Shown: positions 6,001 through 9,997 of the stretch, one piece after another
Position numbering within the stretch: the first letter of the stretch is position 1
Layout: each line of letters begins with the position of its first letter
The notes under the pieces: generated by a model
Told to the model about the DNA's origin: nothing
What the model saw: the letters and a program-made list of their open reading frames with translations, nothing else
Database searches by the model: none
Source: Symbiodinium natans
Taxonomy: Eukaryota; Sar; Dinophyceae; Suessiales; Symbiodiniaceae
Length of the DNA stretch: 10,447 nt
Assembly: GCA_905221605.1 (NCBI GenBank)
Contig: CAJNDS010000769.1
Span: forward strand, 64,001-74,447
Direction: 5' to 3'
Made by a program: the position numbers and the translations under genes

Positions 6001-7258
6001 TTAGGGTTTAGGGTAGTCCGAGCAACCTCGTCCCATTACATCCAGAAGAATTGCAGCCCACCCCCCAACGAAAGGAGTCCAAGTGGCACCACGCCAAGTT
6101 GTGACCGAAAGGTTCTGCTTGTCCTTGGTTGAGCGTCAGGGCTTGCTTATTAGGGTTTTGGGTTTAGGGTTTGGGGTTTAGGTTTTAGGGTATAGGGTTC
6201 AGGATTTAGGGTTTACGGTTTAGGGTTCAGGACGTCATTCTAAGGTTTCAAGGGCGGTGGTTAATTGTGGTGGCGGGTGACAACCACGTTCTTCAAAGAG
6301 AGCACCATGGGGTCAGGCTACATCCGTAAGTCTTAAGAAGGGCACCTAGAGTTACAAATTTCCACCGAGCGCAGGGGACAAGACCCTACAACACGTGACA
6401 CAAAATCTCGACCTTCCCAGACTCCTGAAGGCCCTATCGTCGGCCGCATGCACGAAGAAGGTTAGAACCCTGGAGTTCAGGGCTCAGGGCGCACAAGAAG
6501 CCCAAGACACCCTTCAAACGAACCAACCAAAACCTTAAGCATGTCATAGCCAAGGGACCCCCCCCAGTTTCTTCCATACTACAGGACACTAGTCCCTCAT
6601 TAGACGGTTTTGGGCTAAGCCCGAAAACCCTATCCTGAGACCCTAAAGCCTAAAGCCTAAAACCCTCAAACCTGAAAACCCTAAAACCCTCAAACCTGAA
6701 AAGGCCTAAAACCCTGAAAACCCGAAAAACCCTAAAAACCCTAAAACTCAAAACCAAAAAACAACCAAAACTCTAAAAACCCCAAACCCCCAAAAACCTT
6801 CAAGCCGAAAACCCTAAAACCCTAAACCCCAAAAACCACCCAAAAGCTCTAAAAACCCTAAACCTCTAAAACCCTAAAACCCTAAAGTGCCAAAACCCAA
6901 AAGCCCTCAAACCCTCAACCCTAAAACCCAAGCAGCAAAGCCCTTAACCCTAAAACCCAAACCGTAAACCCCTTAACCCTAAAACCTGAAAACCTAAACC
7001 CTAAAACCCTAAAACCCTAAAACCCTGAAACCCTAGAACCCTGAAACCCTAAAACCCTAAAACCCTAACACCCTAAAACCCTAAAACCCGAAAACCCACA
7101 AAAAAACCTAAACACTTAAACTCCAAAAGACTAAGACCTACATACCCTCAACCCTAAGCATTTCGAAAGCCGCAACCGCAACATGCATCCCATAGGCCAC
7201 GCCGAAGATGTAGTCCCCCAGGTAGCGGAGGAGGTACTGCTCCACAAAGCCCTCCAGC
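31..7258 (-). CDS. VPS13: VPS13-like chorein-N protein, N-terminal part, at least six exons (runs off left edge)
   Basis: This is a composite call. Six islands read on the minus strand join in order and phase into a chorein-N domain of about 100 residues. That domain forms the N-terminal cap of VPS13-type rod proteins, which conduct lipids between membranes at contact sites. Visible landmarks in order are the helical start LEGFVEQYLLRYLGDY, NLSVTTWRG, GEIHLRSARLKQE across a joint, LLNLPFQLFFG, INVPWNRLGSRP and VTIELSGLRVLLGPKP. Spacing between landmarks fits the family. Coding exons are 7258-7198, 6123-6088, 3998-3963, 2939-2904, 1768-1715 and 833-762, with a possible seventh at 92-31. Introns are about 1074, 2089, 1023, 1135 and 881 nt, and about 669 nt if the seventh exon is real. 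They are dominated by telomere-like arrays. The start codon is not found, and the rest of the gene lies beyond the left edge. ATG2 or another bridge-like family member is possible, but the PWNRLGSRPV core looks most like VPS13. The domain is seen; the splicing is inferred. Confidence 0.8.
110..231 (+). repeat. TTTAGGG array
   Basis: About 17 nearly perfect heptamers with one TGTAGGG variant, among the cleanest arrays in the window. Confidence 0.95.
340..560. repeat. Degenerate trinucleotide, purine-rich on plus strand
   Basis: This is a low-complexity stretch with three-base periodicity (AGTAGTAACAAG, AGTAGTAATAACAATTATTATTAT). It produces a spurious hydrophobic frame on the minus strand over 277-591. 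It lies in intron 6 of the VPS13-like gene and reads as a T-rich NNT pattern in gene sense. Confidence 0.6.
607..632 (+). repeat. Short TTTAGGG array
   Basis: Three to four units with one slipped TTTTAGGG. Confidence 0.85.
632..716. other. Spacer island in intron 6
   Basis: This is a unique segment between two opposed arrays. On the minus strand two frames are open (one reads ALYLVPELLLKSW), but neither has clear borders on both sides or a family match. I list it as a non-coding spacer or an untested exon candidate. Confidence 0.3.
716..751 (-). repeat. Short CCCTAAA array
   Basis: About five units, the last ones altered (CCTTAAA). It begins the intron just downstream of exon 6 in gene sense. 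Confidence 0.85.
762..833 (-). CDS. VPS13: VPS13-like exon 6: VTIELSGLRVLLGPKP
   Basis: This exon begins GCGAG|GTG and encodes VTIELSGLRVLLGPKP followed by ASAWSNEE. It continues exon 5 without a gap (SRP then VTIEL), as in VPS13 proteins, where a P-V-x-I-x-L-x-x-V-x-L-L-x-x-P strand follows the PW core. The 3' end is uncertain. Three GAG codons in a row (767-759) each offer a GA donor, and a GT donor lies at 753. I place the end at 762 because exon 7 then joins in frame, but 754-765 are all possible. The telomere-like arrays on its two sides are inverted relative to each other (716-751 C-rich, 886-981 G-rich). Confidence 0.8.
886..981 (+). repeat. Degenerate TTTAGGG array
   Basis: Clean units are mixed with GGGTTTTGGG and GGGGTTTAGGGG length variants. 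Confidence 0.85.
1024..1091 (-). other. Exon-like segment in intron 5, unassigned
   Basis: Between an acceptor-like CTAG (ending 1092) and a donor-like CAAG|GTTAAG, the minus strand is open as WALDIAKSCARGEIETCWKS. It lies between two exons that join cleanly without it, so if real it is an alternative exon, a cryptic exon or part of something else. I cannot identify it. Confidence 0.18.
1290..1421 (+). repeat. TTTAGGG array with TTCAGGG variants
   Basis: A core of perfect units is interrupted by a cluster of GGGTTCA units near 1340-1390 and ends in TGTAGGG and TATAGGG. Confidence 0.92.
1425..1497 (-). other. Exon-like segment in intron 5, unassigned
   Basis: After CCCCAG (ending 1498) the minus strand reads PELYVDPYMVSRAGAGAFNA and on to a GT about 70 bases later. 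The codons look protein-like, with Tyr, Asp and Pro at sensible spacing. Including it between exons 5 and 6 would split the chorein core, so it is not a constitutive part of the VPS13-like mRNA. Confidence 0.2.
1508..1621 (+). repeat. TTTAGGG array
   Basis: Irregular GGGGTTTT units lead into about 11 clean heptamers. It lies on the downstream side of exon 5. Confidence 0.93.
1715..1768 (-). CDS. VPS13: VPS13-like exon 5: VPWNRLGSRP core
   Basis: This 54-nt exon encodes QVDSCLINVPWNRLGSRP. The I-x-V/I-P-W-x-x-L-x-x-x-P segment is the most recognisable core of VPS13 chorein-N. The acceptor is TTAAG|CAG. A second AG three bases on (CAG|GTG) would drop one Gln and is the alternative. The donor CCG|GTGCCT is GT, phase 0. 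The frame stays open past the donor for more than 30 codons into a glycine-rich, repeat-derived tail, which I treat as intron read-through. Opposed arrays (C-rich 1784-1873, G-rich 1508-1621) lie on either side. Confidence 0.83.
1784..1873 (-). repeat. CCCTAAA array with CCCGAAA block
   Basis: The middle (about 1825-1860) is made of CCCGAAA units, a variant shared with few other arrays here. Confidence 0.92.
1945..2270. repeat. Degenerate trinucleotide, T-rich on plus strand
   Basis: The codon-like NNT pattern (GATTGTTATTGTCATTGTGA) gives a spurious hydrophobic plus-strand frame at 1985-2200. It is the same kind of sequence as 340-560 but in the opposite orientation, and it lies in intron 4. 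Confidence 0.6.
2294..2368 (+). repeat. TTTAGGG array
   Basis: About ten perfect units with sharp edges, ending GGGTTCGGGG. Confidence 0.95.
2652..2820 (-). mobile_element. tRNA-derived SINE-like element
   Basis: On the minus strand a B-box-like GGTTCGAATCT (2768-2758) lies 31 bases after an A-box-like TGGCGCGGAGCCG (2799-2787), as in a tRNA head. The T stem does not pair well, so this is not a functional tRNA. After the head come a GC dinucleotide run (2740-2754) and a body of about 60 bases. A perfect 7-bp hairpin follows (GCAGCTT/AAGCTGC, loop 5, 2682-2664), then TTTTT (2656-2652), which could end a Pol III transcript. The layout of tRNA head, body, 3' hairpin and oligo-T fits a SINE. It sits in intron 4 of the VPS13-like gene, same orientation. 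Family assignment needs other copies. Confidence 0.42.
2825..2878 (-). repeat. CCCTAAA array
   Basis: Seven units with one CCATAAA. It lies between the SINE-like element and exon 4. Confidence 0.92.
2904..2939 (-). CDS. VPS13: VPS13-like exon 4: ELLNLPFQLFFG
   Basis: This 36-nt exon encodes ELLNLPFQLFFG, equivalent to the L-x-L-P-F/L-x-V-x-x-G turn of chorein-N. The acceptor follows a short pyrimidine run (GTTTTCAG|GAG). For the donor, GGT|GAGGCC is a GA donor in phase 0. It keeps the distance from LPF to the VPW of the next exon at the family value. The overlapping GTGAGG, two bases earlier, looks like a better canonical donor but breaks the frame into exon 5. The opposite strand also reads as a plausible peptide here, which appears to be coincidental antisense. 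Arrays of opposite orientation lie about 15 bases upstream and 26 bases downstream. Confidence 0.75.
2954..3078 (+). repeat. TTTAGGG array with TTCGGG and TTCAGGG blocks
   Basis: It contains three consecutive GGGTTCA units (about 3012-3034) and two GGGTTTC units, then clean heptamers. Its edge is about 15 bases from the exon 4 acceptor. Confidence 0.93.
3225..3316 (+). repeat. Degenerate TTTAGGG array
   Basis: Frequent one-base length changes (GGGGTTTGGGG, GGGTTGTAGGG). Confidence 0.85.
3316..3825. other. Intron 3 spacer with scattered G-rich repeat remnants
   Basis: There is no supported gene. Remnants of GGGTTCA and GGGTTTC units appear at about 3385-3430 and 3609-3668. GGGTC-TTA-GACCC near 3437 can form a small hairpin. 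The three overlapping frames around 3450-3845 have no family match and run through repeat remnants. Confidence 0.5.
3826..3896 (-). repeat. CCCTAAA array with CCCCAAA and CCCGAAA units
   Basis: Ends in ACTCCGAAAC, an ending also seen at the array 4213-4297, which suggests the two share an ancestor. Confidence 0.9.
3963..3998 (-). CDS. VPS13: VPS13-like exon 3: EIHLRSARLKQE
   Basis: This 36-nt exon encodes EIHLRSARLKQE. Joined to the Gly that ends exon 2, it gives the G-E/D-V/I-x-L-x-x-x-x-L-K-x-E signature of chorein-N. The acceptor is CCCAG|GAA and the donor is GAA|GTCGTG. The open frame runs on past this donor as V-V-V-S-W-L-P-V, which also contains a chance LP. The donor at 3962 is preferred because exon 4 then supplies the real LPF motif with correct spacing. 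CCCTAAA-type arrays lie on both sides (3826-3896 and 4034-4139). Confidence 0.7.
4034..4139 (-). repeat. CCCTAAA array dominated by the octamer CCCCTAAA
   Basis: Several successive CCCCTAAA octamers (TTTAGGGG in the other sense) come before ordinary heptamers. It lies upstream of exon 3 in gene sense. Confidence 0.92.
4213..4297 (-). repeat. CCCTAAA array with CCCCAAA block
   Basis: The centre (about 4237-4275) is a run of CCCCAAA units, the TTTGGGG variant. It ends ACTCCGAAAC. Confidence 0.92.
4337..4504 (+). repeat. Two short TTTAGGG arrays split by a 55-base spacer
   Basis: Arrays at 4337-4378 and 4433-4504, both with TTGAGGG or TTCAGGG variants. The spacer is open on the minus strand but too short to judge. 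Confidence 0.85.
4552..4632 (-). repeat. CCCTAAA array
   Basis: Degenerate at the left, clean at the right. It is the last array before the ankyrin gene. Confidence 0.9.
4750..4880. repeat. Imperfect inverted repeat, fold-back or MITE-like, beside the ankyrin gene stop
   Basis: The arms 4750-4782 and 4848-4880 are near-complementary over about 33 bases. Shared blocks are ATTTGCT, AGAACCC and CCCCCAAA, with small indels. The spacer of about 65 bases is AT-rich. The right arm ends 35 bases beyond the stop codon of the ankyrin gene, so on that transcript the structure would be a 3'-flanking hairpin. Weak similarity extends a few bases further out. I see no clear target-site duplication, so a transposon origin is only inferred. 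The two arms also encode similar short peptides in opposite strands, which explains the spurious ORFs here. Confidence 0.65.
4915..5847 (-). CDS. Ubiquitin-like/ankyrin-repeat protein, intronless, 310 residues
   Basis: This is a complete ORF. Residues 7-76 form a ubiquitin-like fold of the type seen in many dinoflagellate ankyrin proteins (MLRIFAAVSGQEV, then RALKVQLQGLCGVPRFRQCL and VELVLLPFSP). Residues 82-113 are a degenerate first repeat. Ankyrin repeats follow at about 122-153 (APLHAAAMYGRVEVARLLLE), 157-183, a shortened one at 185-213 lacking its TPL turn, 217-246, 250-279 (TPLWAASCMGHVEAVRLLLA) and 283-306. The protein ends abruptly after the last repeat (TAGDQED). Such proteins normally act as protein-binding scaffolds; no catalytic domain is present and no partner can be named. 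The ATG at 5847 has A at -3 and G at +4, with an in-frame TAG 13 codons upstream. Met7 is the alternative start and matches where relatives usually begin. The gene lies in the same orientation inside intron 2 of the VPS13-like gene. A pyrimidine tract followed by CAG about 100-130 bases upstream could be a trans-splice acceptor. Confidence 0.9.
   Translation of the reverse strand: MDCFDNMLRIFAAVSGQEVMAIPVEGLGNVRALKVQLQGLCGVPRFRQCLIHNGKVLEDSMLFEAPFRVELVLLPFSPASSKQVAQLVDAATHDRVSQVEEILQRPQDPNLLADAHVEGWRTSAQAPLHAAAMYGRVEVARLLLEARADVDQPDEGNQTPLLLACSRSGEVPVVRLLLQARADTSSALLVATREGSTEAVCSILQAGADVNQVDALGVSPLWAASAKNYVQIADCLLDAKANKDQTDHDGATPLWAASCMGHVEAVRLLLAAGAKHDRVNHRGESPLSVATREGETEVVVLLLTAGDQED
5985..6014 (+). 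repeat. Short TTTAGGG array
   Basis: Three to four units. It lies just 5' of the ankyrin gene and downstream of exon 2. Confidence 0.88.
6088..6123 (-). CDS. VPS13: VPS13-like exon 2: NLSVTTWRG strand
   Basis: This 36-nt exon encodes DKQNLSVTTWRG, the piece of chorein-N where relatives have D-R/K-x-N-L-x-V-x-x-W-x-G. It opens after the acceptor CCAAG|GAC. A phase-0 end after the Gly codon GGT uses a GC donor (GT|GCCACT), which brings the next exon in with Glu-Ile-His. A GT donor two bases earlier would put exon 3 out of frame. It sits between a degenerate G-rich array on its upstream side (6150-6231) and a short one downstream (5985-6014). The identity rests on motif and order; such a short exon would not stand alone. 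Confidence 0.72.
6150..6231 (+). repeat. Degenerate TTTAGGG array
   Basis: Units vary as TTTGGGG, TATAGGG, TTCAGG and TTTACGG. It lies about 27 bases from the exon 2 acceptor. Confidence 0.88.
6232..6610. other. Intron 1 spacer
   Basis: This is a unique sequence of nearly 400 bases. The plus strand shows two exon-like pieces that could be joined by a GTAAGT donor at 6326 and a CAG acceptor at 6374. The minus strand is also open in places. Neither has a recognisable domain or complete borders, so I make no gene call. Confidence 0.4.
6615..7100 (-). repeat. Long degenerate CCCTAAA-like tract with the octamer CCCTAAAA
   Basis: The longest repeat block. The left half is strongly diverged, with A-run length changes. 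About 6998-7097 is a fairly regular tandem of CCCTAAAA octamers (TTTTAGGG in the other sense), a unit length rare elsewhere in the window. Confidence 0.9.
7198..7258 (-). CDS. VPS13: VPS13-like exon 1: start of chorein-N domain
   Basis: The minus strand encodes LEGFVEQYLLRYLGDYIFGV, matching the first helix and turn of chorein-N, which in most relatives directly follows the initiator Met. The exon begins after an AAG acceptor with a single G (7258) before the CTG codon. If the previous exon ended in AT, the junction would form ATG, so a Met codon split by an intron is plausible but unproven. Without a splice, the frame reads on upstream as N-P-A-R with no Met. For the 3' end, a GT donor after GGC would lose one residue of the usual spacing. 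A GC donor three bases later (GTG|GCCTAT) keeps the Val and gives the expected GV-D-K/R-x-N pattern with exon 2. Telomere-like arrays begin just upstream (7263) and about 100 bases downstream. Confidence 0.82.
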
Positions 7259-7262
7259 CTTG

Positions 7263-7384
7263 CTGGGTTTCGTTTTAAGGATTCGGGGGTGGGTTTTAGG
7301 GCTTGAGTGGGGGTATCGGGTTTAGGGTTTAGGGCTTAGGGTTTAGGGTTTAGGGTTTAGAGTCTAGGGTGTAGAGTTTAGGAC
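7263..7384 (+). repeat. TTTAGGG array
   Basis: Degenerate at the start, with a clean core at about 7318-7362. It abuts the upstream edge of exon 1. Confidence 0.9.
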
Positions 7385-7446
7385 TTGAGCGCCCGAAAAG
7401 CCAACAGACCCAAAGATGTCCCCCCTAAGCCCTGAGCCCTGAGCTT

Positions 7447-7520
7447 GGGATGTTCCCCCTTATACTAACAGCCCTTAATGGGGATGATAGTACCCCGATG
7501 ATCATCAGGGAGAACATCCC
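7447..7520. repeat. 14-bp inverted repeat
   Basis: Arms 7447-7460 and 7507-7520 match at 13 of 14 positions (GGGATGTTCcCCCT) around a 46-base loop. The loop holds a smaller TACTA/TAGTA pairing. It lies in the spacer between two arrays, upstream of the VPS13-like exon 1. Function is unknown. Confidence 0.75.
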
Positions 7521-7556
7521 AACCCCAAGCCCATGAACCTCGATACTCCAAATCAC

Positions 7557-7655
7557 AGGGTTTAGGGTTTAGGGTTTTAGCGTTTAAGGTTTAGGGTTTA
7601 GGGTTTGGAGTTTAGGGTTTAGGGTTTGGGGTTTGGGGTTTACGGTTTAGGGTTA
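7557..7655 (+). repeat. TTTAGGG array
   Basis: Mixed clean and altered units (TTTAGCG, TTTAAGG, TTTGGGG). Confidence 0.9.
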
Positions 7656-7796
7656 CGTAGGGCTTTGGGGTTCCCTAAGCTCTGGAGCGCTCTTCCTTCA
7701 AGGCCTCTCCCCACCTCCGATATGCCACAGGGAACACGTTTGGAGCACACCAGGCCCACCACGAACCAAGCTTCAAAACATGCCCCAGGACATCAG

Positions 7797-7940
7797 GGTT
7801 CAGGGTTTAGGGTTTAGGGTTTAGGATTTAGGGCTTAGGGTTTAGGGTTTAGGGTTTAGGCTTTTGGCTTTAGGGTTTAGGCTTTAGGCTTTAGGGTTTA
7901 GGGTTTAGGGTTTAGGGTTTAGAGTTTAGGGTTTAGGGTC
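7797..7940 (+). repeat. TTTAGGG array with TTTAGGC block
   Basis: Around 7857-7890 GGGTTT units alternate with GGCTTT units, a variant not seen in other arrays here. Confidence 0.92.
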
Positions 7941-8034
7941 CCTAAGAAAGACTTGATCAGGGCTCGACTGCAATTTACGGTATCCCGTGTGCTAGGGCCC
8001 CGGCATCCAAGCTGACTAGACCTCGGCGCCAAGG

Positions 8035-8130
8035 AGGGTTTAGGGTGTAGGGTGTAGGGTTTAGGGTTTAGGGTTTAGGGTTTCGGGTTTAGGGTTTAGG
8101 GTTTAGGGTTTAGGATTTAAGGTTTAGGGC
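8035..8130 (+). repeat. TTTAGGG array
   Basis: Opens with two TGTAGGG units, otherwise mostly clean. Confidence 0.92.
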
Positions 8131-8526
8131 TTGAAATCGCTACGAGGGAATATCAAGGAATTCAAGAGGCTCTGCAAAGGGCCACTTGAAACCTACTTGG
8201 AGGTTCATGGGTTCCTTGCTCTGAGTAGGGTCACTACGCCTGCTCTAACCGCCAACAAAGCAAGACCCAAGACCCCACCCGAACACGCCTTAAAGCGTCA
8301 GGGCATTGATTCAGGGCTCACGCCTGTGCGCGAAGCCAAGAACTTCAGCCCTGAACCTGAAGCCCTGTGGGTGCGGTGTGCACTGTGCGGGAGCTCATGT
8401 GTTTGCTCAATGCACTTTCAAAACCGTACGGCCACCGAAGAATCCGAATCAAGGTTTGGGTTTCAGGGCTCAGAGTTGAGGATTGAGGGTTGGTTTAGGG
8501 TTTGGGGTTTCGGTTTTAGGGTCTAG
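8131..8526 (+). other. Open frame of about 130 codons without an ATG start
   Basis: This frame is stop-free from the edge of the array ending at 8130 until it reads into the next array at about 8455. It encodes unrepetitive sequence (IKEFKRLCKGPLETYLEVHG, and later WVRCALCGSSCVC with clustered Cys) that I cannot assign. It lacks an initiating Met near the start, and its end is telomere-like repeat translated in frame, so it is either an exon with unseen borders or chance. It lies upstream of exon 1 of the VPS13-like gene, on the opposite strand. Confidence 0.2.
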
Positions 8527-8590
8527 GATTTAGGGTTGAGGGTTGAGGCTTGAGGGTTGAGGGCTGAGGGTTGGGGGTTGAGGGTTTGCG
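8455..8590 (+). repeat. TTTAGGG-derived array rich in GGGTTGA
   Basis: The right half (about 8533-8587) is a run of GGGTTGA and GGGCTGA units. Confidence 0.85.
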
Positions 8591-8684
8591 AATTCATCTT
8601 GAAGGTTCGTAGTGGCCCCCCCCTGAACTCGGAGGCAGAAGCCATAAGACTGGTAGGAAAATGGAGTGCCAGATAAAGGTCTGA

Positions 8685-8795
8685 AGGTTTAAGGCCTAGG
8701 TTTTAGGTTAAGGGTTTAGGGTTTTAGGATATTTATTGTTTAAGGTTCAGGGTTTAGGCTTGATGAGGGCTTAGGGTTTAGGGTTTAAGGCTGAG
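8685..8795 (+). repeat. Diverged TTTAGGG remnants
   Basis: Scattered units with many changes. This is the last sizeable array before the array-poor right part. Confidence 0.7.
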
Positions 8796-8799
8796 GGTT

Positions 8800-9470
8800 G
8801 CGGATGAGGCCAGGGCCTGCACTGGCATTACTCCCTTGCGCACGCCATTCGTTTCGGCTTGGATGGCTGGTGGCAGTGTCCTGGCCGGACAAGTAATCCC
8901 TTCCCCCCGCAATATGAAACCCCCTTTCTTGATCCCCCTAAAATTAAATACTCCAGTATATGGGTATGTGGGGGGGCATTTAATATTATATATGGGGCAG
9001 GGGGGGTTTAGTATTTAGAACATGCTTTGGGACGATCCTGTTTGTAGTAACCATGAGCACAAACACACATGAGCCCAAAAAAATCAAAAGAGGCTCTCTT
9101 GGCGCATCTCCGTAAGCATAATAATGCCTTCCTACTTTTGAGGGCAGCGCCACCCCTGAAATTTGGCTTCTGGATACTATTTTTTCGCCAACTGATTTTC
9201 TGCGCAGGTTTTGTGCTATTGTTGTGGTCATGATTGGTACACCAACGTCGTGCTAGTTTTTGTGTTTTGTAGCTGCTTGATTTGCTGTTTGTGCTCCGAT
9301 TTTGCGCTGTTGATGCTGCAAGTTGCTGTGCTCTCTTGATGTGGTCGTGATCTGCAATACTGTATGATATTGCAAGATTGCATTGAATACTATGCATTAG
9401 TCTGGGAATGCTATTTATATACAGACCGGCTACGGGTTGCAAAACTTGGGTGACGAGACTCACGCTTTGA
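8800..9470. other. Gene-poor region, AT-richer to the right
   Basis: At 8836-8890 short frames are open on both strands (plus: PFVSAWMAGGSVLAGQ) without a match. At 8940-9003 two similar G-runs each follow an ATAT stretch. The 151-codon minus frame over 9008-9463 is Lys, Ser and Asn rich and patternless, and I do not call it a gene. No RNA gene is seen. Confidence 0.45.
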
Positions 9471-9683
9471 GGGTTTAGGGTTTCCGAACATGCTTCCTTC
9501 CAATGGCCAACGTTGGGGTCCTGTCTGCTATCTGCCCACCAGGCGCTCCATGGCCCAAGCAGATTTTTTTGGGTTTAGCACGTGAAGCTTCGGGTTTGGG
9601 GTTTAGGGTGTGGCAGGTCAGTGACTTGATCAAAGCACCACTGGCTCACTAAAACCGCAATGAGATGAGCCTACTGAAGTTCG
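9471..9683. other. Spacer with two small TTTAGGG remnants
   Basis: Remnants at 9470-9483 and 9570-9610. Otherwise the sequence is unique and I see no gene or element in it. Confidence 0.6.
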
Positions 9684-9935
9684 ATGCAAAACACAACATT
9701 TGCCGACCCCGAACCTTTAACTAAGTTTTGGGGGGCGTCTTGCTGCGATCCCTGGCAGCGGAAGAAGTGTATGCACTTGCCGCCCCATCTTACCCACAAG
9801 ACGGTGCATGGTACTGATGATCTTTGCCCACTGCATGATGTCAAGTACCATCATCTCGCCTTCATGGACAAGTTGCAGTTGCGACCAATGTTAGTGCGAA
9901 GCAAAACGCAACGACTTAGAAACATAAGGGTGTAG
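9684..9935 (+). CDS. Hypothetical 83-codon ORF, weak
   Basis: This ATG-started frame is rich in His, Cys and Lys (KCMHLPPHLTHKTVHGTDDL, then LHDVKYHHLAFMDKLQLRPM). I recognise no family. No start context or splice signal decides for or against it, and one opposite-strand frame is also partly open. It lies about 60 bases upstream of the retroelement-like frame but in a different reading frame, so it might be a decayed upstream part of the same element. Confidence 0.22.
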   Translation: MQNTTFADPEPLTKFWGASCCDPWQRKKCMHLPPHLTHKTVHGTDDLCPLHDVKYHHLAFMDKLQLRPMLVRSKTQRLRNIRV

Positions 9936-9997
9936 AATTCTTGAAGGGGGCTTGCAACCCATCTCAAGGCCCAAGCCCTTCTTGAAATTGAACTTGA

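Noticed and set aside
6295-6320. Minus-strand reading MVLSLKNVVVT as a chorein strand
   Set aside because: It resembles the VxLxNVxL strand but lies upstream of the NLSVTTWRG exon, out of order. The exon at 3998-3963 fills that position correctly.
6277-6460. Plus-strand exon pair (VTTTFFKESTMGSGYI, then DKTLQHVTQNLDLP) joined over a 49-nt GTAAGT...CAG intron
   Set aside because: The junction phase fits, but there is an in-frame stop just upstream with no acceptor between, no domain match, and partly open minus frames. Left as an untested possibility.
7861-7872. Relict dinoflagellate spliced leader (CTTTTGGCTTTAG)
   Set aside because: Only the TTTTGGCT core matches. It is a TTTAGGC variant unit inside a telomere-like array.
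1-9610. CRISPR-like alternation of repeats and unique spacers
   Set aside because: Array lengths, orientations and spacer lengths are irregular and the repeat is the telomere heptamer. Together with eukaryotic gene structure this excludes CRISPR.
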